The notes: generated by a model not told the origin, from the sequence alone. A stretch of DNA of 64,000 nt from Spisula solida (GCA_947247005.1 OX365946.1:53904734-53968733); one strand, 5' to 3'; shown: positions 47,201 to 57,830, counted from the stretch's first letter. Numbers and translations are program-made.

Positions 47201-49331
47201 TTTTTTGTCAACTGTTTGCAAAAAATGTTGATTTCTTGAACGACATGTGTCGGCTGTAGTCCACTGCATACCACACCACTAATTTTATCAATGATTAGGA
47301 ACTTTAGATGAATACAGAGTCAACTAAAATGAAAACATTAAGTCGATCAGGGAATGCAGCTCTCAACTTAACCAGTAGAGTACAGTAAACATAAAAAACA
47401 TACAAGGCACTATGCCCAGCTAACAACCTAACGAAAGAACAATCCGCCAAAGTCCAACCTGTCAAAAGGCAAGTTGCGTCAATGTAAATCTTACCTAGTG
47501 TAATGTAAAATTTCTTTTTTTTGTTTAGTATAGCTTTGCACATATACACTGAAGGACTCACCTAATTCAAAGTCCAATACCCCTTAAAGTATTTATGTTA
47601 TTGCAATATAATTTTACATGTTTATTGATTGATCTTTCCTACATGTAAATCAGTTTAGTTTGTAATATAATGTTGTCTCATTATTTTCTAGAAATTCTGC
47701 AAGCGCAGTCACCCTAGGCAAAATGGTTAAACTCCTTGAGTGTATGTCGATCAGTCAGTTGACCAAATAGTTTCCAATCAATAACTCAAGACCGGTTGGG
47801 CCTCAACGTTAATAGGCAGCCAATGACCCCTTTTGATTCTGAGATCACTATGTCAACGTCTACATGTAGGTCATTATTTCTATACGTTCGACTGCAAAAC
47901 GGCTTCCCCATCAATAGCACTTGATATTGAGGTCAAACGTCAAGGTCGCCTTGACGTTTACCATAAATGACTACCGACTGTTTAACAAACATCTCATATT
48001 TTATGTGACTGTCTGGGTGAGTGGGTGTCGAACTTTGTGAATGTATCGTCAATTAATGTCTCAGTTTGGTGTTTGTCCGTGTTTCCATCGTAGTCCGTCG
48101 TACGTCGTATCATTTGTACACAGGTATTTACAAATGTTTGTCCAGGCATCAATCTGCGTTTGTTCTCTCACTTTGCCATTTGCGTTTATGTTACTGATTT
48201 CTAAATTTTAGACATCACTAGTTATTCTAACATCTGCAAGCTATAATCTCAATAGATCTTCACGTTCTCCGAACACGCTAGGTGCTTGTCTTTCCCGCGC
48301 ATTTCTTTCAATGTTCTCCCCGCAGCAATATTAATAGAAGAAAGTATTGCATCAATATATCCTTTCCGAGTGACCATAAATTTGTTATTAAGCCTTGTAG
48401 TAAGAAACCTCAAAACACTTAGAAGTTTGATACTTTTATCTGATGTTTAATAAACTATGTTTAACATGCTTCGGTTACACTTTATATCATTATGTATCTT
48501 TATTTAATACTAACTGATGAGATATGGAGTTCTATCAGTGAAATAAAACCTACACCAGCCACTGGTTATCACTCACACTGTGACTGATATAAGCTTCGCC
48601 CAACAGTGACTACTTTAATTTTACCAAACATTCAACACTAAACTGTCCGTAGCATTTTATTACTGAACATAAACATGTCATGTAATGTTCATATTCTCAA
48701 AAAAGTGGTTTTCTCATATTCACCATAATAATGGCGGATTTTGAATTGAAAAATATGAATGGATTAACATATTCATACACAGTTTAACCACAGTGGTAAT
48801 TGGCATAAATAGTACCAGTTTCTAAAATAAGCATAAAATAAATACTAAAAGAGAACGTAAATAGATAGAATATTTGTTTGTTTTGATTGAATATGGTTAA
48901 TACCTCATCTTGTAGAGATAAAATTTTAATATTTTCACTCGCGCTACGCGCTCATAAAATTATTGAATGTTATCATTACACGATGATATATTAAGTTATT
49001 AACCATATTCAATCAAAACCAACAATATCCTCTATAAATCACACTGGGGTTACTTTGACGTTGTATGTTACAAGACCTATTGTATATATATATTTTCGAA
49101 TTGACCAACTGTATCATTTAGTTTTAAAGCCAAAGGTTACATTGATAATTTTGTTCTGCCGATTGGCCAATGAACTTAATACACATTAACTGCAAACGTC
49201 AGTTGATGACATTAATGATAAAACAGTATCCTAATTTTGTTTTTTCAGGAAATTTATGTCAATTGAAGGCAGCCATATGCGCTCAGGAAAATGGGAATTC
49301 GTTAATTGAGGGTGCACCTGGATCTTGTTAG
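44244..49331 (+). CDS. Secreted two-domain Kazal-type serine protease inhibitor, four exons
   Basis: Exons 44244-44274, 44876-44965, 46043-46177 and 49249-49331 (stop TAG) join at GT-AG sites, all in phase 1, giving 112 residues. The start at 44244 gives a proper signal peptide (MKLILAAVVFGCLGAALA); the in-frame ATG at 44187 lies about at the expected transcription start. Kazal domain 1 uses Cys21, 25, 33, 44, 51, 64 with YRPVCGSDRQTY; domain 2 uses Cys66, 70, 78, 89, 96, 112 with YVPVCGTDGTKYGNLC. By the ovomucoid numbering P1 is Tyr27 in domain 1 and Leu72 in domain 2, which suggests chymotrypsin-, elastase- or subtilisin-like targets. Such inhibitors act in the haemolymph in defence or in control of endogenous proteases. 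Each domain is split by a phase-1 intron inside the CGSD..TY loop. Confidence 0.92.
44360..44435 (-). mobile_element. tRNA-like fragment, reverse strand, in a Kazal intron
   Basis: On the reverse strand, AATGGTTAGCGCTTGCCGTC resembles a box A and GGGTTCAATTACGGGTGG a box B. No SINE body or complete cloverleaf could be drawn. Confidence 0.4.
45300..45500 (+). repeat. Dispersed repeat (family 3), copy 1
   Basis: TTTAGTTGGGCATTGTGCGT, TTTTCTGTGCTCGGCTGGTT and GCTGCCTTCCCTGTCTGACT occur inverted at 47330-47480 and 63035-63270. The open frame over this stretch is not a gene. Confidence 0.75.
45650..45800 (+). repeat. Dispersed repeat, inverted copy at 52850-52975
   Basis: CAACTTGTATAACTTATTGT, TTTCCGATCACTGCACGAC and GCGATAACCGGAAGTT correspond to the reverse complement of TTTCGGTTATCGCAATAATG ... 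ATAAGTCATACAAGTTGAAT around 52850-52975. Confidence 0.6.
46390..46770 (+). mobile_element. 5'-truncated LINE 3' end in a Kazal intron
   Basis: The frame reads PAGVHTRGIANLFLIPFASV, then NAYIYSFFPSGIRVWNNLPD, then a stop after FKARTGAPMS. This is the C-terminal SFFP..IR.WN.LP block of a LINE ORF2. A short 3' UTR ends in GAAGAAGAAG at about 46767. Confidence 0.7.
47330..47480 (-). repeat. Dispersed repeat (family 3), copy 2
   Basis: Reverse-strand match to 45395-45500 through TGGGCATAGTGCCTTGTATG, CTACTGGTTAAGTTGAGAGC and CATTCCCTGATCGACTTAAT. Confidence 0.7.
47700..48005 (+). repeat. Family-1 repeat, degenerate
   Basis: Shares TAGTTTCCAATCAATAACTC, GGCAGCCAATGACCCCTTTT, GGTCAAACGTCAAGGTCGCC and the end TTTAACAAACATCTCATATT. 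It lies in the last Kazal intron. Confidence 0.7.
48880..49020. mobile_element. Small inverted-repeat element
   Basis: GTTTTGATTGAATATGGTTA at the left pairs with TAACCATATTCAATCAAAAC at the right. The centre contains TCACTCGCGCTACGCGCTCA. The arms are near-perfect over about 24 bp. It lies just before the last Kazal exon. Confidence 0.85.
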
Positions 49332-49504
49332 GAAAAGCATCAAAAGCGATGTGGTTGTTGAATAATGCATGTGTAAAACCGGCATGACGGCATACTAAGA
49401 ATGAAGTGTTACATTATTATATGTTTTACTACAATGGAAAATACATAACCGAGATGCTTATGTCAATATTTATTTATTTGTGTCATGTTACCAGTTACTT
49501 TGAA

Positions 49505-50000
49505 ATGAAATATAAGCATACAGTAGACAAGATGTACATACAAATAATCCACAATGAGACATTTCTAATCATACAGTAGACAAGATGTACATACAAAGCA
49601 TCCACAATGAGATATTTCTAATCATACAGTAGACAAGATGTACATACAAAGCATCCACAATGAGACATTTCTAATCATACAGTAGACAAGATGTACATAC
49701 AAAGCATTCACAATGAGACATTTCTAATCATACAGTAGACAAGATGTACATACAAAGCATGGAGCAACATAAATCCACAATAAGACATGTGTAGTCATAC
49801 AGTATACAAGGTATACATATAAAGTATGTAGCCACATGAACCACAATGATATATCATACAGTAGTCAGGATATACATACATAACATGCAGCCACATAAAA
49901 CATCAATGAGACATGTCTAGTCTTACATTAGACTAGATGTAAATACAAAGTATGCAGCCACCACAAAAAACCACAATGAGACATGTCAGTCATATAGTAG
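49505..50000. repeat. 53-bp tandem repeat, about 8 units, the last ones degenerate
   Basis: ATACAGTAGACAAGATGTAC and ATACAAAGCATCCACAATGA recur every 53 bp at first, then with insertions. The window's last 65 bp (63935-64000) are an inverted copy of this unit. Confidence 0.92.
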
Positions 50001-50029
50001 AGATGTATTGACAATGTACAAGTCACGTG

Positions 50030-51480
50030 CATGGATACTGGACCAATCACATATATGATCACTGTACAAATCGCATGTATGAGCAATGGACCAATCACAT
50101 GTATGATCAATGGTCCAATCACATTTATGGACAATGAACAACTCACATGTATGATCAATCGACTAATCACATGTATGGACAATGGACTAATCACATGTAT
50201 GATCAAATGATCAATCACCTGTATGGACAATGGACCAATTACATATATGATCAATGGACCAATCTCATTTTAGGACAATGAACCAATCACATGGTACCTG
50301 GTGTATGATCACTGTCACAATCACATGAGTGATCAATGGACTAATCACATGTATGATCAATGGACCAATCACATGTATGGTCACTGTACCAATTACATAA
50401 TTTTATGATCAATGGACTAATCACATGTATGATCAATGGACCAATCACATGTACGATCACTGTACCAATAATATATATGATCAATGGACCAATTACATGA
50501 ATGGTCACTGTAACAATTATATATATGATCAATTGACTAATCACATGTATGATAAATGTACCAATCACGTTCATGGATAATGGACAAATCTCATAAATGT
50601 TCAATGGACCAATCACATGTATGGACAATGGAGTAATCACATGTATGATGACTGTACCAATAATATATATGATCAATGGACCAATTACACGTATGATCCA
50701 TGTACCAATCACATTTATGGACAATGGATCAATCACTTGTATGGACAATGCATCAATCACATGTGTGATCAATGGACCAATCACATGTATGATCAATGGA
50801 CTAATCACATGTATGATGAATGTACCAATCACATTCATGGATAATGGACAAATCTCATAAATGATCAATTGACTAATCACATGTATGATAAATGTACCAT
50901 TCACGTGTATGGAAAATGGAACAATCACATGTATGATCAATGGACCAATCACATGTGTGATTCATGTACCAATCACATTTAAATGGATCAATCACTTGTA
51001 TGGACAATGCATCAATCACATGTGTGATCAATGGACCAATAACATGTATTCATCAATGGACCAATCACATGTATGATCAATGGACTAATCACATGTATGA
51101 TCAATGGACCAATCACACGTGTGATCAATGTAGCAATCACGTGTGTGATTAATAGACCAATCATATGTGTGATCAATGAACCAATCACATGTGTGATCAA
51201 TGGACCAATCACACGTGTGATCAATGAACCAATCACACGTGTGATCAATGGATCAATCCCATGTGTGTGTGATCAATGGACCAATCACATGTCTGATCAA
51301 TGGACCAATCACATGTGTGTATGATCAATGAACCAATCACATGTGTGATCATTGGACCAATCACATGTGTGTGTGAGCAATGGACCAATCACATTTATGG
51401 ACAATGGACCAATCACATGTGTGATCAATGTACCATTTACATGTATGGTCAACGAACCAATCACATATATGATTTCTGTC
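50030..51480. repeat. 24-bp CCAAT minisatellite array, copy 2
   Basis: Same unit and orientation as 42340-43700, with more GTGTGATC variants towards 51100-51400. At least 16 copies carry an RRCCAATCA match. It lies 0.7 kb downstream of the Kazal stop codon. The open frames are artefacts of the unit length. Confidence 0.95.
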
Positions 51481-51669
51481 GGTTCGTCTATCCAAATCGC
51501 ATATGTCTAAGACCAAAATCACAGTGCATTGTCAAAGGTCCGGGACTTATAGTTCGTGTCCGCCGAATAATATTTTTCGTATTTATACATGTGCCAAATT
51601 AAATGAAATTTACAGCAAATGTTGACATGTGAAACCCATGTTCCAACCATGCTAGCACAAGGGAAATAT

Positions 51670-51849
51670 TATTTATTTCACGCGTTTCGTTAGTATAGCG
51701 TGAAATATTTGTCTTAACGCGTAACGGATTATATAGAGTGATGTATTGGTCAGTTGATTTTTGCACGGGTTTTTCTGTGTAGGATAATGTGTATTGATAT
51801 GTAAAGTTTTGTCATTCTACCGGACGGTTTCAGTCAGGTCACGTCTTGT
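51670..51849 (+). repeat. Split direct repeat A1
   Basis: Begins TATTTATTTCACGCGTTTCG and ends CAGGTCACGTCTTGT. Identical by eye over 180 bp to 55717-55896. Contains an inner inverted pair TTCACGC...GCGTGAA. Confidence 0.95.
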
Positions 51850-52005
51850 CTTAAGCTCTACTTAGGAACATCGTTTTCGCGTATCTTCTAAGCAAAGTAA
51901 CGAAGAAAAAAGACAACTAAATTATCGCAGTTACAGTCTACAACTCAACGTACATTGAAAGCGACGGACGTAGAATAGAGACAACACATCCGTTGACAGA
52001 GAATT

Positions 52006-52161
52006 ATGTCGGAGAGAAGACTATTCTACCGAGCGAAACAACATGCAGCTCGCAACGTGAAAGAAATTGGCGTTCTATCAGGCATCAATTCCAAAGATAC
52101 ATCAGAGGCATCAACGAAGACTTGTTTACCAACAGCACAGAGAAAGCCAGGTTCTTGTTGA
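52006..52161 (+). CDS. Small open frame inside the split-repeat element, 51 codons
   Basis: Reads MSERRLFYRAKQHAARNVKE and ends KPGSC. Basic composition could fit the start of a gag-like protein, but there is no family match and it may be chance. Confidence 0.2.
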   Translation: MSERRLFYRAKQHAARNVKEIGVLSGINSKDTSEASTKTCLPTAQRKPGSC

Positions 52162-52849
52162 CGATGTGAAAGCCCGGGTACTGAGGGGCTAAATGGTGTG
52201 TGTGTGTCACAGACAGATAGTACAGATACTAGATAGTACAGATAAGTAGCTTATATGATATTTATTGTAATAACAGTACATGTCATAGCACGTGTTTGAG
52301 TTCCTGTGAGTAACTAAGTTTACATTTTTAATGAAATATCTTGCTTAGCAAACACAATAGAGAAATGAGACTCAGTTTGTACTAACAGTCAGAGGAAGAG
52401 AGTCTCCTGTAAGTAGATTCAGTTCATGTTTTGAATGTTGGTTTGGGATAACCTGATGAGTGGTTTGTACAATTTACATAATATATATGGAAACGGTATG
52501 TCGGTTGGCATGGTATACATTGATTTATTCTGTTGAATTGAATATAAATTAATAACAATACAACACGTGGTACATGTAGTGCGGTATGTGCTTCTAAGGA
52601 AATTCCAAGTTTATTGATGAATTGTTGTTGATGAATTATTGTTGTATTCAAAAATACTACTAATTTCAACTTAAATATTTATTTGACTAAAACATATAAA
52701 AAGTTTATTGCCAATGCAATAATAATAATGTGGCAAGTTGAAAATTTTATAAAAACATATATACATGCCGAGACAGTAATATATGTAGTCGGTAGCAATC
52801 ACTGTTTCCGGCAGGGAAAGGCTCTTGTTACTGTGTATTTATAAACTAG

Positions 52850-52975
52850 TTAACTTTCGGTTATCGCAATAATGAGTACACGTTCGCAATAATGAGTACA
52901 GTGCTGGGAAATCACCGGATGTTTCGATTACAATAAGTCATACAAGTTGAATTATATAGTATCCCAAGAATGAGT
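52850..52975 (-). repeat. Inverted copy of the repeat at 45650-45800
   Basis: TTTCGGTTATCGCAATAATG and ATAAGTCATACAAGTTGAAT match the partner in reverse. A 19-bp direct duplication CGCAATAATGAGTACA occurs at 52865 and 52885. Confidence 0.6.
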
Positions 52976-53318
52976 ACAGTGATTTGGTTGATACGCGGTG
53001 AGTTATTTTTGTAGGCTTTTAAAGTTGTTTTTGAAGCTCCAGTGAAACGTATTCAAATGTAATTTACCTGATAAGTTTTTTTAATATTTAAGCGGTGTAT
53101 CAACACGGTATGATAATTTCAGAACATACGACGTGTTTTGGATAGTAAATTTTCCCACGTTGTTAAAAATTAGTGGGCATGGAAATTATAAACATTCTTA
53201 TTTTTGGCTTATGTCTTCAGTACTGCCACATTCATAAAATAAGATTTACTTTTGGTTTTATTGAGCAATAGAAAAATGTTGCTTGGAACGTTGTTGGTAA
53301 TTTTGGTAGTTATGAAGG

Positions 53319-53412
53319 TCAGGATATGAACGGCATTTGGTCGGGATATGAACGGCAGTTGGTCGATATATGAACGGCATTTGACCGGTATATGAACGGT
53401 ATTTTGCCGACA
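53319..53412. repeat. Short minisatellite, four 22-24-bp units
   Basis: ATATGAACGGCATTTGGTCG and variants (CAGTTGGTCG, CATTTGACCG, GTATTTTGCCG) in tandem. Confidence 0.85.
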
Positions 53413-55656
53413 GTATAAATAAGTCGCACTGAATGTGTGTTACAAGTCGGTAACTGGTTTGTTCCGAGTCCGGTTAGAAAATTAAATTGTCTGAGGGGAA
53501 AATTTATAGATTCACTGTATGTATACACTGTAGCGTGGTATCAACATAAGATTATTGTCAGGGTAAACTCAGCTGATTAAGATTCAGATCTTTGAATTTG
53601 TCGTGGAGTGAAACTATATTGTTATAGTGTAAATATATATAAATGAACATAGGTATCCAAAATATGATAATTGGGCATACGTCTCTGTTGACGCCAGTGG
53701 AGCTGGATTAGTAAAATATGCCAACGTCTTTGTTGACGCCAGTGGATCTGGTTACGGTGCTTGTATTGAATAATATTTATGTTTTGAAGTATCCTGTATA
53801 TCATGATGGTTGAGTGATGAAATCACGTTTATCTCAAAGTGGAGAGAATTTGAATGTGTTGATCTTGTGATGCAATATCATATTTCAAAATTACTAAACA
53901 AGAGCGCCTTAGTTCATACAGACTGTAATATGCTAGTTCAATTTTGATAACCGGTAGTTGTAAGCATCATTTACATAATAATAACTTATCACAAAAGGTG
54001 GATAACTGGTTAGATGCTGATATTTATACCTGGTACATTACCACGAATTGTGGTCCACGCACGAATGATAATTTTGCTAGTCAGTTTAATAGAACAAAAC
54101 ATAAAATGTAATTCAGTCAAAGCACATGCAAAGCCCATAGTCTAACACAAGAAATAAATAATTACATAGTAGATATACACATTACATGCATAGAAGAAAG
54201 AGTTTATGTAACCTGAATACAGACAATAAAATGTATGAATGTTGTTTATGAATTTTAGATTGGAAACAATACAAGGCTGATATATAATTACACATGTTAC
54301 TCAATACTTGCGTGCTGACACTGCAGGTGTCTTGCTAAGCAAAGCTGGTCAGAGAAAAATAATTAGAAAATTCCGCACCAAGAATAGTTGAATATGTGTT
54401 AGTAGTATTATTGTACCATGCTGGAAATCTGTTTCATATAGATCAGAATTGTTCACCAGCGGAAATCCGGCTAAAACCATAGGTGTTGGTTTGTTGACAG
54501 TCCGAAAAATTAATAAGACGGGACACATGTGGAAATGGGTGTTTTGACGATAAAACGCTGCGGCTTGTCTTCGTTTCAGTACGAATTGAATAAATGTATA
54601 ACATAGATATTCTTTTCTTCAGAATCGAGTCTACAGTACAAATTGAGAAGACTGGTATGTCGGATACATGTATGTAGTTCCGAGTAGTGATCTGGTCAAG
54701 AAAATGGCTTGATAATAAAGTGAGTTCCAAAAGTGACAACAAAGTAATAAAGTATTTATACTTGTCTACTAGTATTTTCACAAAAAGGAACATTTCGTAA
54801 GTTCGATAGGAGGTTCAGCAACTTTGGAATGTTTGTATTAAACAGAACTCATTGACAAGAAGTGTTCGAATATCGTTATTTCGAAGCTAGTACATGGTAT
54901 CATATGCACATATTCTTAAAAGAATCTTCCAGATCCAACCTATACTTTATATGTGAGGAATTTATATGTCGTGAAACGCATATATATGTGACATAAAACT
55001 GCTAAAGTACCCTGTGTCAAGTTAATGTTGATTGGGTTGTGTGATAAATATGTCGATACTTAATTTGTTTTGATTACCGTATTAGAAATAGTATGCATAT
55101 TTCTTTCGGGTGTTTCTGTTTCTTAAAAGAATGATCGATAATTTGCTGTGATATTAAGTTTATATTTATGTTCATTTTAGCATATTCATAAAACTAACCA
55201 ATACATCTTCGGAAATGAAGTCGTGGTGTCGAAAATGTTTACTTCTGTATGTCCGTATACAATGTATCCTGCTTCAACGCTAATTCAGTATTCCGGGACA
55301 GAAATTTCTTGTTTAGGCCGTGTTTTAGATCACGTGACAAGCAATCATATACATGTATTTAGAAGGATAAACCCTTAAGTTACACAAGGGCTAGATAATT
55401 TCTACTGTTGAGGCTCAGGGAAACAGCCGGAGATTTAAACATAGGTTTACACTCATTGAGATCCGGTGGCGATAGTCGCGGCCGCAGCCAATTTTGGCCT
55501 GAATGACCGGTGTTGGAAAAGACCCGGTCGGCGGAAGAGCGTAAACAGTAAAGATGGTTACGTTGCAGATTTTCTGGAAAGCAGACTCGCAATGTATGTA
55601 AATTTAAATCTTCAAATTACAACATATCTCAGCACCAGCCCCTTCTTTTGTAAGTC

Positions 55657-55718
55657 TAAACGCAGGTCTGGTCAAGCAAATAGTGTTTTGTTTTATTATT
55701 TGAGTGTAGCATAGACTA
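55657..55718 (+). repeat. Split direct repeat B1
   Basis: Starts TAAACGCAGGTCTGGTCAAG and ends GTGTAGCATAGACTA. Identical by eye to 56377-56438. It runs directly into A2. Confidence 0.95.
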
Positions 55719-55896
55719 TTTATTTCACGCGTTTCGTTAGTATAGCGTGAAATATTTGTCTTAACGCGTAACGGATTATATAGAGTGATGTATTGGTCAG
55801 TTGATTTTTGCACGGGTTTTTCTGTGTAGGATAATGTGTATTGATATGTAAAGTTTTGTCATTCTACCGGACGGTTTCAGTCAGGTCACGTCTTGT
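55717..55896 (+). repeat. Split direct repeat A2
   Basis: The second copy of the 180-bp repeat A. It is followed by TTAAATTATATG, unlike A1, which is followed by CTTAAGCTCTAC, so the repeat boundary is sharp. Confidence 0.95.
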
Positions 55897-56376
55897 TTAA
55901 ATTATATGTGTTATATATGAATATATGCTCGAAAGTTTCGACGCATGTTAATACAAAACAAATTGTTAGAATTTAGTAATATGATTTTACATCATTGTTT
56001 GTGTTCGAGGAGAGGATGTGGTCCAACATCTGGCGATACGACCCACATTTGTTTTTACATTTGTAAGCGACAAACGGACACAGGTTTCCAGAGTACTCTG
56101 GTTTTTCCTGGGCGAGTTGAATCGCAGTATCTCCTTTCAAGCTGGTTGCCGTTCAGCTATACGCATTGAAACTTTACCAAAGATAGTTATGAAATAGTGT
56201 TTCATATTAATGATTACTATAAACATTTAACATAATGTGTGTACATGTATGACATTTATTTGGTACGCTATTTATTATGTCATAGGTTCGTAATACAACG
56301 ACAGCTTACGTTATGTAATTTCATAAACTTATATTCATGCTATCTGTATTCACTTGTCTTCACCCAGCTGACTGAA

Positions 56377-56438
56377 TAAACGCAGGTCTGGTCAAGCAAA
56401 TAGTGTTTTGTTTTATTATTTGAGTGTAGCATAGACTA
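56377..56438 (+). repeat. Split direct repeat B2 (right end)
   Basis: The second copy of the 62-bp repeat B; followed by CTGTTTCC instead of repeat A. It marks the probable right end of the element. Confidence 0.95.
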
Positions 56439-57002
56439 CTGTTTCCTAACCATTTAAATTATCCGGTGCTGAATAAAGCTTACCTTCAGATTGCTTTGTT
56501 GGGTTCGAGAAAATAATTTGATATAAATATTTTACTACAGTTCGAGTAATAAGTGAAATGGAAGCGTCAGTCGGTACATCGTACGCCACGTGCTTGTCTG
56601 CCTAAGCACCGTGCCACAGCGTATTTTCGAGCGCGTGGATTCTATACGACCGGGTAGTGCGCAGTAAGTTGGTTGTTTAGCTGGTCAAGGTAATGTTTTG
56701 TTTCACCATTCTTTTGTTGTTAAAACTTTGGTATTGACCGATGATGACCTACCATGAATGCTCATTGATCGCGGTGCATTGAAATATTCATAGCATTTGT
56801 AGCTTTTTGTATCAATCAGGAAAAACGTAAACCATTACCTTGACCAGCAAAACAATCAACCTTCTGCGCACTGCACGGTCGTATAGATTCTACGCGCTCG
56901 AAAATACGCTGAGAGCAAAGCAAGCAAACACAAGCCTGTCTGTCTTTCTGCATAGTCTTGTTACGTACCTGTAATGGATCGAGTAGCTTTATGTTTGCTT
57001 AT

Positions 57003-57196
57003 ATTTGAGCCGTTCTCCAGGAAAACCTTGCTCAGTGACATTATGTAGAAACTATGTAATAAGATACAGAAAAAATGTCTGAAATGAGAAAAAAGTCATT
57101 TTCGTTGACTTAACTTTAATTCATTCTAACGCCATATTATCACGATTTTCATAATTTTGTCACTAAGCCCGGTTTTCCCGGAGAACGGCTCATTTG
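57003..57196. mobile_element. Short inverted-repeat element (MITE)
   Basis: ATTTGAGCCGTTCTCCAGGA and the reverse of TCCCGGAGAACGGCTCATTT form the ends. The GAGCC.GTCTCCAGGAAAACC motif is shared with the element at 23301, but the interiors differ. Confidence 0.8.
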
Positions 57197-57281
57197 TATT
57201 TCTAGTACATCATCCGTCTGTTTTGTTCCAATTTTCCAGTTACACATGGCTGTCGGTGACCTCATCTGTCTTTTTTGTAAT

Positions 57282-57553
57282 TATCAACCAATTCAAACTG
57301 AATTACTGCTTACTAGTGGGCTTTCGAGACTACCACTTCCAGGCTATATGATTAAGCGCTTGCGATGTTCTCTTCAGCCTCTGGTTATGTAATTGAGAAT
57401 AGACATTTAATCCCTTTGAAATTCAACTTTAATCTACGCAACACAAAATGTTACATATTTTAATATTTCCCGATGGCAATGTTCCTTTGCTTATAAGTAT
57501 GTAAGTTCAGATGAAACCTATATAGAGGTTCTCTTTGTTGTTACTGTCACACA
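57282..57553 (+). promoter_or_regulatory. Orphan duplicate of the Kazal promoter region
   Basis: Shares TTCAAACTGAATTACTGCTT, ACTAGTGG.CTTTCG, GTTCTCTTCAGCCTCTGGTT, TTTAATATTTCCCGATGGCA and GTTGTTACTGTCACAC with 43775-44210 in the same order and orientation. The TATA box is changed to TATATAGAGG at about 57519. No Kazal signal peptide or other start follows; the similarity stops near the expected transcription start. Confidence 0.8.
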
Positions 57554-57554
57554 T

Positions 57555-57830
57555 TCGATTGTACGACGGACGTACGACAACTGTTCATCGTAAGGCTGTC
57601 TTGCGTCAATAGTTATGTAGTGCGACCATCGCATGACCGTCGGACGTCGGACGCACGATAGTTCCCAAATTTACATCGCAGAGCCGTCGCACGTTCGCAG
57701 TGCGACAATTGTGACCGGTCCACAAAATTACCCTTTCCAGACGTACGTCGGTACATTTCGACGTAGATTCGCAAGCGTCGTGCGACAAAGAAATTCCTAC
57801 GACAATTGTGAAAGGGGTTTAAGGTAGTGA
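57555..57830. repeat. CpG-rich, internally repetitive stretch
   Basis: Many GTCGGACGT, CGTACGAC and GTGCGACAA motifs occur in both orientations, against an otherwise CpG-poor background. It could be a decayed transposon end. The frames over it are not supported as genes. Confidence 0.5.

Larger units (their letters stand above)
51670..56438. mobile_element. Split-direct-repeat element, Ngaro/PAT-like tyrosine-recombinase retroelement architecture
   Basis: Repeat A (180 bp) occurs at 51670-51849 and 55717-55896; repeat B (62 bp) at 55657-55718 and 56377-56438, each pair identical by eye. The order is A1, 3.8 kb, B1 directly joined to A2, 0.48 kb, B2. This is the split direct repeat plan known for Ngaro and PAT retrotransposons, whose coding part (gag, RT/RNase H, tyrosine recombinase) lies between A1 and B1. 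Here no long open frame remains: only a 51-codon frame at 52006-52161 and a short frame ending at 53773 with VDASGAG and VDASGSGYGA, weakly RNase H-like. It is therefore probably a non-autonomous or internally replaced copy. Another repeat (52850-52975) lies inside. Nested duplication by another route is not excluded. Confidence 0.6.

Noticed and set aside
50341..50952. 203-codon minus-strand frame of IIHVIGPL repeats
   Set aside because: Same 24-bp satellite; hydrophobic periodicity is a property of the unit, not evidence of a membrane protein.
54443..54793. 116-codon minus-strand frame inside the split-repeat element
   Set aside because: Starts in a plausible hydrophobic stretch but shows no family motif, no conserved composition and no partner exons.
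51670..55896. The 180-bp pair as LTRs of an LTR retrotransposon
   Set aside because: A second repeat pair (B) is interleaved with it, the repeats lack TG...CA ends, and no gag-pol frame lies between them.
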